A stretch of DNA of 64,000 bases from Toxorhynchites rutilus septentrionalis (taxonomy: Eukaryota; Arthropoda; Insecta; Diptera; Culicidae), in assembly GCF_029784135.1 (NCBI RefSeq), contig NC_073746.1, positions 248,691,307 to 248,755,306 on the forward strand, given 5' to 3'. The position numbers and the translations under genes are program-made. Of the stretch, positions 54,101-64,000 are shown piece after piece. Position 1 is the stretch's first letter. Every line of letters starts with the position of its first letter. A model generated the notes under the pieces. The model was not told where the DNA came from. It searched no databases and saw only the letters and a list, made by a program, of their open reading frames with translations.

Positions 54101-57100
54101 TGTAACCCTATCTCAACCAATACAAATTGAGCTTAGGCAGCATAAAGCAAGGGCTCGTACAGGGCTTACGCATTGTTTATTGTTTGGAGTCAGCAACTCG
54201 TCATTTTGACGCAACACACATATTCCATTCCATGCCAAACCGATATAGTGGTTCTCTGTATGTAAAAAAATGGCATGGAATGGCTATACAACAACATTTA
54301 GATAGCAATTTCATTATATACTATGAGTAAAAAATGAAAGTATGTAAAATTAAGGTTCATTTGAGATAACTCTATTGGATAACGGAGATAGCGGATCGAA
54401 GTGTCGGTACATTCCTATATATTACTCATATATTATTGGTGTTTGCATATTTACACACAAATTTTGTCTTCACTACGATTGCGTCAAATTGACACATATT
54501 CGTAGAGATAGGTATACCACATAGAGAATTTCGATATTTCAACACTTTTGAAGAAAATAGACTTCAATATATATTTACCTCGATCAACGGATAAAAGTCA
54601 TTACAAGAAATAAAATAAAAATGCAACCGTTTTTTGTTATTTTTCTTCTTAAATTCGAAATGAGTCAACATGACACGTCCCGTAAACCTAGTGTTAGGCA
54701 AGGCGCAAATTGAGACGCATATAGCGCGAGTAACTTGGCGCGATATAGCGCCTGTTTTTGTGGCTAATGGAAAAAGATAGAACGGATCAAATTGGCCAGA
54801 TGACGCGAGATGGTGGAGCGCTCGTGAGACACGACCCGCGCGACGCTATGGCTGAACCACAGTTTCTCGTGCTGGTTATGCCGGTTGTGGTAGTTGTGTT
54901 GGTGAACAATCATATAGCGCCATGGGTTTGACACTGTATGGCTGTACTGGTCGGGTGATTGTGTTAGTAAATAAATATATCGCGCAATTCTGTGTTAATC
55001 AGTCATTGCATGCAAGTGGCATGTTATTTACACCAAACTGCGACTCAATATGCGCTCCACCACGCTACGTTTGTGGCACGTATGAATCGTGTTGGTAGTC
55101 TCGCGTTGGCTTACGAGCGCTATACGCTTCTCAATTTGCGCCTAACCTTAAAGAAGTCATTATATCCGACTTTTTTACAAAGAATTTTATATGAAAACCA
55201 AACTTCGTTGTTCGATTGCGTAATAAAAGGCGGTCCCTATTCATCGAACAAAATAACAATATAAAAAATATCATTGCAATGCAAAGGTCCACATGAAGAA
55301 AGCTTCCACACAGAATCTGGGTTCTGTAAAAGAACCATGGGAAATCTGAGAAAGCACCTTTTATCTCATAATCCGAACAAATTATTCGATAGTCTTGAAC
55401 TCAACAGTATTCAATACACTTTTGACCAACTTTTTAATAAAAAGCACATCGCATTTTTCACCATTAACCTTCTTCTACGCCACAGACGCTAGGTCCAGAA
55501 TCATGGGATTTCTTATTACTGGTTGAGGTCATTCATCTTCCTCGGTGTGTTCATTAAACATGAAAATTTGAATAAAATTAAGCGATTTTGTTAGATCAAT
55601 GAGAGAAAACGCATCCTATTTATAGAATGTTTCATGTAACGTCGATATTTTAAAACCGTTTTGTTCCTTCCGTCACTTCTCATGTGACTGGTTCATTTCT
55701 AGACGACGGTGTTATGTTTCTCATCTTTATTCATTCGCCACGCTCCCTCATTTTGTTACCTTTGCTTGCCGCATTGATTTTTCGGACTCTGTAATAGTTT
55801 CACTAATGACACAAAGTATGTGTTTGCTGCGAATCGTATATGTCTCCATCCTGCGGTGGCATTTTCAACAGACTTGCATCCGTAATCAAACGTTTACAAC
55901 AGTTCCCTTCGAAAGAGATTTTTCATTGAAAACTAAATCGTCTAAATCGTCAAAAAAAAACGAGTCTCAATATAAACACAGAGTATGAATTACGATATTG
56001 TAATCTGGGTATGATAACGAAGCTGGTCAATGTTAAAGATAAGGTGGCACATTCGTGTGGCAGCATGCGGGGATGACTAGTTGTCGTCGTCGTCGCCATT
56101 TTTTAGTTTCAATGGCTTCTGTTTCCTGTTTCCAAAGGTTCTCACGTTACCAACAACGGACAGTGGTCCAGAAGTTCCAAAACTAGGAATTGAAACTAAT
56201 TCATTTTGTTGTTGTTTTGTTTTGAGTTCATTACCATTTTATCTCGTATCTTGACCTTCCGATGAGTAACTTTCGTGTATCAGGATTACTTTTGGGAGTA
56301 TGAATATGATTTCATCCTTCCCAGTAGGTTTGCTAGTATCACGGATCACGTGTGAACATTGACACTTTCAATGACACGTGTGTGACTCCGTAGAATATTT
56401 CTATTTAAAGATTAAGGACTTCATAAAAACGTGGACGTTCCAACAGTAATCAATGTCTTGTCACAAGTCCTGTGCTGAGTATGAAATAAAATCCAAACAG
56501 TAAACGTTCTGTCAAATATATACCGGGAATTTGTGTTTTTAAAGAAATTGCTTTTTTATCATCTCAATTTATATTATCGTCTTCAAAAAAGGCTCCTTCT
56601 AAAGAAATTTACTTTTTCCAACGAACAATACAGTCATCGAAATACTTTTTATAGCTGTATTCGAGAATTGCCTTCGGTTCGCGTAGTGAATTCGTTTTTG
56701 TGTCTTCAATGCTTCAATGGTCACACGGAGTCATTTCTGGAGTGTGCGGTGTTTGTTCAATCACATACGTGTAATTTTTAATCAAAAACTCGTTCACAAT
56801 GAACGATCGATGAGCTGGTATATTATTGTGGGGCGAAATCCTTCCACAAATCTGGCCGTTTGAGACGATTTTTCCCTCTCAATTGCCTCATAACGCCAAT
56901 GCAATACTCTTTATTGACCATTTGGCCCTCCGGTAGGAATTTCGAATGGACAACACCATGAATATCGGAGAAAACAGTCATCATTACCTTCACTTTTGAT
57001 CTACTTTGAGAGGAATCGCTGGGTCCCAACAACAGATCGGAGGGATTTTGTAGATTGACAACCTTTGGCTTAGCGTTAGGGCGTTAGAGTCAGAATAGTT

Positions 57101-57910
57101 GTATTCACAGAATCAAACTGTTTGTTGTTTTTTGTATTGCGCCCGTGTGACGCACGCGACATCGTTATATAGTAGCTTCAATAAAACAGTATGTTTGTTT
57201 TATTGTAGCTATGTACATCGAGAAAATTTGTTTTCAAACATTTGCAGTATGATAAAATAATGTACCTCTCATTTACGGTGTTGTTCAGCTTATTTATGAT
57301 ATAAAATGCTGAATGTTGGTATTTATATATATCACCGGATTCACGTGAGAGGAATAACAAAGTCAGGATTACACAAAAATATTTGACAAAATACACTATC
57401 GGTTATTACGCTTCGTACATTGTACTTATCATCATTGATAGCATCAACATCGCGAATACTCACATAATCGCATAAACCGTTACCTTCACCCAATTGCGAT
57501 GTAATAATATATTTGGACGACAATCGTAGTTTATCTGATACAATAGACGGCTTAGATAATGGTATCACCGATAAGGTAGCATTTTCTCCGTAAACTCACA
57601 TTCTCGGAGAAATCCAGTATGTGTGTGATAACAGTCAATTATGATCATATCTCTGTGTTGTCTTTATGCTTGCAGTAACGGACTCTGAGCTGCGGAGAAT
57701 CAAGGATGCCTTCAAACGTTCGGCGGGCACCAGTGGGACTGTTCTCAGCAAAAGTGCTTTTGTGCAGGATGTCCTCGGCGATGGAGTGCCGACCGTGGTG
57801 GCCGACTGGCTTTATACGGCTTGTGGTGGTACAACGAAGGGAATCGCTTTCAAGGAGCTGCTGTGTGGGCTGGTGCTCCTGACGAAAGGAACACCGGAGG
57901 AGAAAATAAG
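47752..57910 (+). CDS. Usp32: Usp32 ubiquitin-specific protease, first two coding exons (gene continues past the right edge)
   Basis: Exon 47752-47809 (58 nt, donor G|GTAAGA) joins exon 57676-57910 (235 nt, acceptor TTGCAG, donor AAG|GTAATG). The splice makes a Val codon across the junction and the second exon ends in phase 2. The 97 full codons start [20 protein letters not shown], with [15 protein letters not shown] and [15 protein letters not shown] next and [16 protein letters not shown] near the end. This matches the N-terminus of human USP32, which starts MGAKES and carries EF-hands before the DUSP and USP domains. Gly2 with Lys4 and Ser6 suggests N-myristoylation. USP32 removes ubiquitin, with Rab7 and lysosomal/mTORC1 components among known human substrates. 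The catalytic part is outside the window. The CAACAATGG start context is good. The 9866-bp intron holds the Bap60 pseudogene and many repeats. I found no exon 3 before 64000. Confidence 0.9.
47810..48860 (+). other. Usp32 intron 1, left part
   Basis: 48228-48595 is bounded by ACTGAGAGAAATAATTAGTA and a loosely inverted TCGGTCGAAAACTACTAAA end, possibly a worn MITE. No exon recognised. Confidence 0.45.
48861..49130 (+). repeat. Minisatellite, three units of about 96 bp
   Basis: AACACAG(A/C)C recurs at 48870, 48968 and 49062, each followed by TCAAAA/GTCAATG, a G(T/G)ACCTGGGGGAAT-like stretch and TTCCCATCGAAGTATGTT. Units differ by substitutions and small indels. In Usp32 intron 1. Confidence 0.8.
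49492..50398 (-). pseudogene. Bap60: Bap60 (SMARCD, SWI/SNF subunit) partial pseudogene, frameshifted
   Basis: Read on the minus strand, the copy starts with a Met-Ser-Gln-Arg-Phe like Bap60 and then shows [72 protein letters not shown]-like and LVIEL blocks, [18 protein letters not shown] and a final [13 protein letters not shown] ending at a Leu-Glu-Gln. These are in the correct order, but in at least three frames and with in-frame stops. About 25 residues between the two Arg-Lys-Leu stretches are missing, so FERKL runs straight into RIFIS. Homology stops abruptly at 49492, about half way through the protein, so the SWIB end and C-terminus are absent. No introns interrupt the copy. It could be a retrocopy that lost its 3' half or a duplicated genomic piece. 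It lies antisense inside Usp32 intron 1. Confidence 0.88.
50772..51019. repeat. Perfect 82-bp inverted repeat around an 84-bp AT microsatellite
   Basis: Arm 50772-50853 and arm 50938-51019 are exact reverse complements by eye, over 82 bases with no mismatch. The spacer 50854-50937 is (TA)n. The arms are ordinary complex sequence (for example GGTAGTTTTGCCTACC) not otherwise seen in the window. A few bases beyond the right arm a second (TA)n run begins, the tail of a repeat B copy. This could be a true recent fold-back duplication at an unstable AT cruciform, or an assembly artefact. Confidence 0.9.
51033..51575 (-). repeat. Modular repeat B fragment with (TA)n / (CTGT)n tail
   Basis: It contains three units (AAATTTCTGCATTACTCG text, CTATGGTGGTTAGACACTCC) and the conserved terminal block with CGATCGACATGAAAATTGGT at 51150. 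The tail, read on the minus strand, is CAGACAGACAGACAG followed by about 66 bp of alternating TA (51033-51098). The head end is missing; a SINE begins at 51620. Confidence 0.75.
51620..51895 (-). mobile_element. tRNA-related SINE (Feilai-like), intact-looking copy
   Basis: On the minus strand it begins GTGCTCCCGTGACCGAGTGG (A-box), has GGTTCGATTTC (B-box) about 40 bp later, a body ending TAATAAAAATGACGC, and finishes with (GAA)n at 51621-51634. It lies in Usp32 intron 1, antisense, next to repeat B. Confidence 0.82.
52240..52430. mobile_element. one-ended copy of the CCCAGCAAAC inverted-repeat element
   Basis: The stretch ends TTATACGATTTAATGTTTGC followed by TGGG, the same terminus as 42083, and contains CATGCAAAAGTAGAGGC as at 41204. 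The other end is missing. Confidence 0.6.
52431..54224 (+). other. Usp32 intron 1, middle part
   Basis: No gene recognised. 53960-54075 shares about 60 bp with 61240-61330 (TTCTCCGAACGAAGACG text), an unclassified repeat. Confidence 0.5.
54225..54291. mobile_element. tiny foldback with the 5568-6746 termini
   Basis: CCATTCCATGCCAAACCGAT at 54226 and an inverted GGCATGGAATGGCT at 54278 enclose only about 30 bp. It may be a deletion derivative that kept little more than the ends. Confidence 0.6.
54701..55143. mobile_element. CpG-rich foldback MITE, 443 bp
   Basis: AGGCGCAAATTGAGACGC at 54701 is mirrored by GCGTATAGCGC-type text and CTCAATTTGCGCCT ending at 55143. TAGCGCG/GAGCGC motifs repeat through the element. 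It is conspicuously richer in G, C and CpG than its surroundings. A 90-codon open stretch (54992-55264) crosses its edge and is not a gene. Confidence 0.75.
55144..56822 (+). other. Usp32 intron 1, right part
   Basis: AT-rich without a recognised element. Plus-strand open stretches (55274-55492, 55806-55988, 56533-56781) have no recognisable motifs. Confidence 0.55.
56823..57040 (-). pseudogene. mariner transposase fragment in Usp32 intron 1
   Basis: A 70-residue open stretch on the minus strand reads [20 protein letters not shown], then [20 protein letters not shown] and KRPDLWK. This is the usual mariner segment between the first and second catalytic Asp. No termini or catalytic Asp were seen, so it is a short remnant of another mariner lineage. 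Confidence 0.8.
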
Positions 57911-59287
57911 GTAATGATCCTAATGTTTAACGATTTGAAGATATTGCATTTTTCTTGTTCAAGTATCCCATTTTTGAATACAGTTTACAAAAATGTATAT
58001 AAAGGAACACGAAATAACAAAGGATATTTGCAGAAGAGGAATACAGTTGAAATCAAGTAGAAGAGAGTGACTCATTATTTACGAAAACTTCTGGGGATTT
58101 TTTCCCTATATTCTGTTTTATGGGCTACAAAAAATAAAAGAAAATATTATCCTCTATTAAGTGAAACTCTTTTACCATTTTTCAAAATGCCGTTTCCTTG
58201 TACTGTAGTAGTGTAGTGTGTTGTTCAGAACGTTTAGTTCCTTCGCACTAATATGGTTTGTTCTAGGAAGCATAGACCAGCAAAACCAAAGCTTCTACTT
58301 TTGGGTAAACCGATCACTCATGCTATGTCATTCAAGTATCTTGGGGTCTGGTTCGACTCCAAATGTACTTGGGGCCCATATCAGGTAACTGAGTAAAAAA
58401 TGCCAACAAAGAATAAACATTTTCCGTACAATTACTGACACTTGGTGGGGAGCCCATCCCGAAGATCTAAAATTCTCTTTCCATTAGAAGGGGATCCAGA
58501 AACTTTTCAAGCCCTTGATATAACGTTTTCGTTCAAAAACGTGCAAACGTAAATAAAATTGCATTTTTAATTCAATTATGTTGGTGCTTTCTAGTGTGCA
58601 AATAAGCAAAGAAAAAAATATACCGAAGACAACAATCCGGTGTGACTTAAACGTGCACTTTTATTAACAATTCAATATATGTGACCATACTCATTTTTAC
58701 TCTTTTATAATTAAGAATAGGATATTATACTATTCTTTTCTTTTCATACATATTACTTGGAAATTCTCTCAAATTGAAAAACTTCTGAGAAAGTAATAAA
58801 TCAAAATGATATTCAATTTAGTCATATTTAGTCAATTTAGTCATCGCCATTGGCTTTATTTATATTTTTGGTTTGTCTCACTAATAAGTGTTGTTGAGTA
58901 TAGGCATCGTGTACAAATTAAGTAACGCTAGAATGGGGGAGAGGAAGATAGACGTTTAGAGGCGAATGAACTGAAAAGTTTAAACCCTCTTAAAGCCAAA
59001 AAGAAGAAGAAGAAGATCGACGTTGTGTTAATTTTTGTGTACTAGAGATATGAATTGTGTTACGTGAGGGGAGGGAGGGGATCCAGAATCCGGTTTTCTA
59101 GCCATACGTAATTTGAGTACCAGGCCTTAGAAACTAACTGTTCAACATCTAACGAGGGTCGTTCAACGTTTGGATGGATATGTGTTAAAATTTTTGGTTA
59201 TCACTAAGAAATCAAGAAAATATGAGCATACCTAGCTTAAGCGTTCAACATTTGACGAGTTGTTCTACTTATTACAATTTTGAATAG
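57911..59287 (+). other. Usp32 intron 2, left part
   Basis: Apart from the RT fragment (58249-58475), a GAAGAAGAAGAAG run at 58992-59008 may be the tail of a lost SINE. No Usp32 exon 3 recognised. Confidence 0.5.
58249..58475 (+). pseudogene. RT fragment of the same non-LTR family, in Usp32 intron 2
   Basis: The translation reads SRKHRPAKPKL, LLGKPITHAMSFKYLGVWFD and SKCTWG, then frameshifts into pieces corresponding to KKCQQRINFL and TWWGAHPEDL. It is a roughly 75-codon piece just after the catalytic site of the family represented at 23581-25883. Both ends are abrupt. Confidence 0.88.
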
Positions 59288-61680
59288 AGGCTGTCCACAT
59301 ACCACGTGGACAACTCTAGGGGGGGGGTAGGGGGTACGAAAATGTCCACGCTTGTCCACGGTGAGGGGAGTACAGATAATGTCCACGAGGACACGTTAAA
59401 CAGATGTTTTTTTTAAATACATTCAGATCTGTTCAAATAAATGAAATCTTTTCTGCATTTTCCGCCCATTTCGGGTACTCCATATTTATCCATAAAATGG
59501 TTATGTCGAATATTTTTCCATATCATCGAACTTCTTCACTGAAATATGTATTCTGCATGAAAGTCACATAAACATTGAGCGATCAAGCTTCCATTGGTAG
59601 TGGAGGATCTTTGTTTTCAACTTCTAAGCTACGTCATATTTGAGTATAAACTGAACTCTGTCTTCTAAATCCAGGTCTACGTGAGAGTAAATTTGACATA
59701 GCAAACTGCTGATACATTTGTATCGGCAGAGTATATGTGGGATGTTAATAATATGATGAAATGACCGGAATATTATTAGGATTTTCCAAATAATTTGAGA
59801 AGGACTTAGCGAAACGAGTGCTATCCAAATTCTATAATACTAGCTCAAAAACAGAGTTCATGTGCAGAACTCTGTACTAAAAAAAGCAAATTCAGTCCAC
59901 CTTTTCTGATGGGTTGTACCCTCGTTCCCAAATATTTCTCTAATTTTTAGCATCCATTTTGCGACGATATTTGACGTTATTGACACATTGATAGAGCTGC
60001 GTTTGGTATGCTCAGCACCGGAGATCAGTTTTTAAAGATCACTTTGTCCTACCGATCGAAAGATTGTGATTACGACATTCGTGTTTTTTTTCAGAGGGGC
60101 TTTGAATCCGGGATTGGATTACATTTTCTGCACCACAGCCAGGAGAAATCCTCTATCAATTCGCTTTATGGAATAACATTCAAAATGTTGTTTTTTTTGT
60201 TCTAATTTTCGCTTCAATATATGAACTAGTATCTTGCAGTCAAAGTTTAGTAGAGAAGTATGCCTAAATCCATTGGTTGTTTCTTCAATTGAATGCTTTC
60301 GACACCTTTTTTTTTAAAATAGCACCTCGATTAGCTTTAAATAAAACAACATTCAATTGCACTAAACAATTGCAGAAGTCGTCAGAAAAACTCTTTTCGA
60401 TAACACTCGTTTCTTGGAGATTATCTGCATGCGAATGATTTTATTGTCAAATAAGTTTCTTCAGATGTTATTTCATGCTTAATTGTAAAAATATTCGCTT
60501 GATTGTGCAGTTTTACTGTTGTACTGTCCTTTGAAGTTACCGAAGAAATGTTTCTAATTTCAGTTTTTATTTTTGCTTTGGAAACAATCTCCATTAGAAA
60601 AGCAGATATGTATTTGACGTTGATTCTCTGGAATGTTCTCGAAAAGCGTTTTGAAGAAGTAGTAGTTTGGGAAGTCATAATGGGATTATTACAAAAATCA
60701 TTCAATAGATTTCCATACGCATTCAAACAAATGGGATGAAAAAGAAAAAATTTTTGGTTTTAGTAATTTTAACTGACCATTTCATACAATTAACAGAGCG
60801 TTTCCTGAAGCCAACGATTTCACATATTTTCAAACTCTCAAATATATTGGTAGGAAGTGGTATAAGAAATACTACATAAATAGTATTTGGAACAAACTGA
60901 AGCGCGATACAAATAACTTTTCGGGCAATGTTAATGAAAGAATCAAAGAATAAAAAACAACTGTTACTACTAATAAGGCCCATTTGCATTATTTTTTTTT
61001 CAAAAAAAAGTTATTTGATTTAAGATTATAATCAAGCTTTGCGCAGTGGCGATATCGTAACCAATGAGGTACATCCGAGGTGCGATTATTGCTAGTTGAA
61101 AAAAAAAGATTATAATCAGAAAGTAAAGCAGTTTGCGTTGCATCGAAAGAGACGAGAATTGTCTGGTGTAATTTTGCCTCACGGGCACTTTGGAAGTAAA
61201 TGCAGAATGGTCGCTGGGAATTCGTTAATAACACATATTTTCAAAGCGCTGGTGTAGTCTTAGTCGATTTATGGAATGGAACGCGTCCTCTGAAAATTCT
61301 CCAAACGATGACGGGAAAGGTTTTGTATTGCGCTGACAACAACAGTTGAGTTGAGATACTGTAGCTGGATAAAGTACAGTTAAGAAGCTTTCGAACTTTT
61401 GCCTACTTCTTTTTTTGAATATGTGATTTACGGAGACGAAAAAAATCATTTTTTTAATTTCTATTCATTTGTTCACAAAAAAGAACATGTTTTTCTCTTG
61501 AATTGTTTTTTATCATTAAAAAACACTAAATATGAAATAAGACTAATTTAAAATTGAATATAGGCACAATGCAATTATTTCTTTTTTTTGCAATTACAAT
61601 ATATGGAAGAATGTTCACGGAGGGGGAGGGGGGAGTCTAAAAGCGTACTTTTAATGTCCATGTGGTATGTGGACAGCCCC
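59288..61680. mobile_element. 2.4-kb DNA element with GGCTGTCCACATACCACGTG termini
   Basis: GGCTGTCCACATACCACGTG at 59288 is mirrored by the inverted sequence with CATGTGGTATGTGGACAGCC ending at 61680. Inside both ends are G-rich runs (GGGGGGGGG near 59320; GGGGGAGGGGGGA near 61625) and GTGTCCACG-type motifs. Internal frames of up to about 100 codons (60421-60726, 60723-60989, both minus) were not recognised. It could be a decayed autonomous element or two MITEs. Confidence 0.55.
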
Positions 61681-63060
61681 ATAGCAGTACTGATTCGCTT
61701 TTCATAGCACATCGATACTGTATAGACAAATTTCATGCCATCTCGACTGGTCATTGGCAGCACCATCTCAGATTGCGATGAAGTGTTGTAGTTGTGAAGG
61801 CATTGGTAATTTGAACTACTTTGCATACTTTTATTTTTACAAAAAAATGTAATGAAAATGTAAGGAATCGATTAAGTTATCATTAAAGAACATCAAACAA
61901 TTAAAAACAAATTCTTAAAAAAGTATTTTTTTTAATTCTAAAAAAAATATATGAATAGCTCATACAATAACCAACAACAGTCTTCAGAAAACATACGCTG
62001 CGCTGCACTTGAGTTTAATCTTCATTAGCGCGCGTTCATGACAAATACGTCCGAAGTACACCGAATTCACAAACACGAAAGCGTCAAATGAACACGGCGC
62101 AGAATTCAGATACTAAACATCGCATCTCACTTGTGTGATCAGCGTCTCATTTTATACACACACATCAAATTCTAGCGCCTCCATACCAATCGTATACGCT
62201 TGTGTTAAGAAAAATTATTCAACAGAGAAAGCAGCCAGATACAAGCGCGGTGCAAAAGACGACGCAAAACTCTTTGCAAAAACGGTGTTGACAACAAAAC
62301 ATTTGGTCTGTGTTTCGAAGTGTGCTCATTCGCCAGAGCGCATGTGTATACAAGTAGTGAGAGCTCAACTGAGTGCATAAAACTTATACATCAGCACCGC
62401 GTTGCATTCTGAAGACTGACCAACAAGTCATTCTAACATTCTGGCCAACAAGTTTATCTAACAACTTTTTCGTGCTTCGTTTAACCCTTTGCGGTCGTTT
62501 GTCTGCTCTCAGCCACCACAGCAAGGAATCATTACATTATTTACATTGTTGTTGAATAGTTTACATTTTTTCTAACGAACTTTAAGGTCTAATGAATTTT
62601 TTCACGAATGTATACGGAGTTCCTATGAATAATAGGTAACGGTACTCGGTAAAAACAAAATATTATTGGCGTGGGAAGATAAAAGGATCTCTTTCAAGGG
62701 AAATTGATTCCGACCGCAAAGGGTTACAAATGATCACTAATGTTTTTATCGCAACATTTTTTTATGTAAATTATTTCGATTGACTTGTTCCGCATATTTT
62801 TTTTCCTATTAAGAAACATGTCAATCTCGAGAATTTACACGCAAAAATGTTACGAGTGAAACATTGTTTTTTCAGAAGTCTTAATGCACAAAATGCCATT
62901 TATTTCTAAGGCCATAAGAGATAGAAAATTAACGTCGTTTACAAAAATCTATCTTTTAATATAATCTAAAACTTTGCCGAACACTATACGGCATCTAGAC
63001 TTTAAACACAACTATAATTAGTTGTATTAAAAAAAACATGAGAAAGTTGTTAGAAAACTT
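61681..63060 (+). other. Usp32 intron 2, right part
   Basis: Holds the piggyBac-like MITE; the remainder is AT-rich and unrecognised. Open frames at 62135-62380 and 62373-62555 overlap the MITE or lack motifs. Confidence 0.5.
62485..62723. mobile_element. piggyBac-like MITE, 239 bp
   Basis: CCCTTTGCGGTCG at 62485 and CGACCGCAAAGGG ending at 62723 are exact inverted ends. TTAA lies at 62481-62484 and TTAC (one change) at 62724-62727. TTAA target and CCC-starting ends are the piggyBac type. No ORF. Confidence 0.82.
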
Positions 63061-63921
63061 TTGACGTAGAACTACGTCTTTCATTAAGTGTGCCAAATCA
63101 GAAATCAGAAAATACGTTTTTATGAAATAAAGTTAACGTTAATAACTATTTTTGTCGCGAACGGATTTAGACGATTTATATACCAAACGAATCGGAAATT
63201 CTCTAAGATTTGTTTTTTATGCTACATATTACAATCCCCTGATGTGTAAACGCTTTAAATTGTTGAAAACTAGAAGCATTTCCATTTTTCCATACATTTG
63301 TCCTGCTCATTTGTGAACCTTCCTACTCATGCCGTCAAGAACGAGCAATTTATCGGCGATCAACGAAGGGGAATGATTTAAAGTCACCGTGAACGAAGTA
63401 AATAAGAAGAAGAAGAAATAAGGGAAATATTTGCCTGGAGCATAAATATTGGATCTCGCTGAGGCGAACTTTCAGTATCGTTCTAGATACGAAGCAATGA
63501 ATATTGCTTGTTCCTCCTTGTTTTGCGCATCACATGTCTTCGTTTCGGATTGAGCTGTGGACGCGACCAAACTACTTACTCGCTGATGTATCTGGCATTG
63601 CAATATTTACATCAATCTGACGCCATTCTATAAAGGTTCTGAACTGCACAATAGTGTAGGGGAATCATCAAACTAGGCTATCATCGGCTCACCAAGAAAA
63701 TAATTGTTCAGGAATTTTGTGTGTGATTTGATTTCGCATGACAGTAGCAATACTATCTCCACCAAGGATGACAGCTAAGCTAATCGAGATCTGAAATCGG
63801 AAAGGGCTTCTGTTGAGAAGAGCGCAAAGCGGAGATAAGTGTGTGTGTGGGTGTGTGTAAAATAATATCCGAAGTTATTAACAAGCGACTTAAACAAAAT
63901 AACACCGTAGTTCTACGTCAA
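63061..63921. mobile_element. 861-bp element with 16-bp termini TTGACGTAGAACTACG
   Basis: TTGACGTAGAACTACG at 63061 and its exact reverse complement ending at 63921. The terminus is itself nearly palindromic (CGTAGxxCTACG). Interior non-coding with a GT-rich patch near 63838. A similar start (GACCTAGGACTACGTCTTTC) occurs at 33880. Confidence 0.65.
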
Positions 63922-64000
63922 CACAGTGGTCTGTCTAGGACACAACAATCTATAATTTTTTTTCTTGTAGAACTGCCCATTCTCCGATGTATAGATGACT

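Noticed and set aside
47752..57910. Reading the two exons as MEAK7/TLDc protein
   Set aside because: MEAK7 is also an N-myristoylated protein with a calcium-binding-like region, but the residue pattern (MGAKxS, VTDxELxRxKDAFKR, VLGDGVP, GLVLLT) fits USP32 far better.
62135..62555. Possible Usp32 exon 3 or other exon
   Set aside because: Frames lack Usp32 EF-hand or DUSP-like residues, and phase and splice sites do not fit an exon continuing from 57910.

Overview
This window looks like insect nuclear DNA, most likely from a culicine mosquito of the Aedes type. Three conserved animal genes are present with GT-AG introns, and the rest is AT-rich and crowded with nested transposable elements. 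The elements include mariner, an ITmDD37E-like copy, Tc1-like and pogo/Tigger-like pieces, RTE-like and RNase-H-bearing non-LTR retrotransposons, a solo LTR, SINEs with tRNA-like heads ending in GAA repeats, and many foldback MITEs. The species call is an inference from gene content and repeat style; no database was searched.

Genes. (1) A trichoplein-like (TCHP) centriole/keratin-binding coiled-coil protein lies on the + strand at 16942-18519. It has two exons and a conserved C-terminus. (2) Rab8, a small GTPase of exocytic and ciliary traffic, lies on the - strand at 32162-39676. It has five coding exons encoding 208 aa, three tiny introns and one 6.6 kb first intron. (3) The first two coding exons of Usp32, a ubiquitin-specific protease with an N-myristoylation motif and EF-hand region, lie on the + strand at 47752-47809 and 57676-57910. 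They are separated by a 9.9 kb intron, and the gene runs off the right edge. Inside that intron, antisense, is a frameshifted partial pseudocopy of Bap60 (SWI/SNF subunit SMARCD).

Layout. 1-16900: no recognised host gene. It holds foldback elements (3606-4179, 5568-6746), a 320-bp-unit tandem element (6770-7942), an ITmDD37E-like transposase remnant, a head-to-tail modular repeat carrying a Tigger-like MITE, and three decayed mariners. 18900-30800: a dense nest of elements. An apparent hAT-like shell (20934-28395) encloses a Tc1 remnant, a pogo-like remnant split by an RNase-H non-LTR element with an uninterrupted 762-codon ORF, and a nearly full-length mariner. A second modular repeat follows, split by a solo LTR. 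32900-39550: Rab8 intron 1, holding RTE-like pieces (one with a 14-bp target duplication) and a mariner nested in a non-LTR 3' end. 40500-46000: a SINE split by a 966-bp inverted-repeat element, an endonuclease/RT remnant and several MITEs. 47800-64000: Usp32 introns with the Bap60 pseudogene, a minisatellite, a perfect 82-bp inverted repeat around an AT microsatellite, and further TIR elements.

The three genes show no sign of working as a unit; they are simply neighbours. The most interesting material is the precise nesting record, with several insertion sites readable to the base, and two near-identical mariner copies each carrying one different nonsense codon. I did not find a convincing new enzymatic or defence system.
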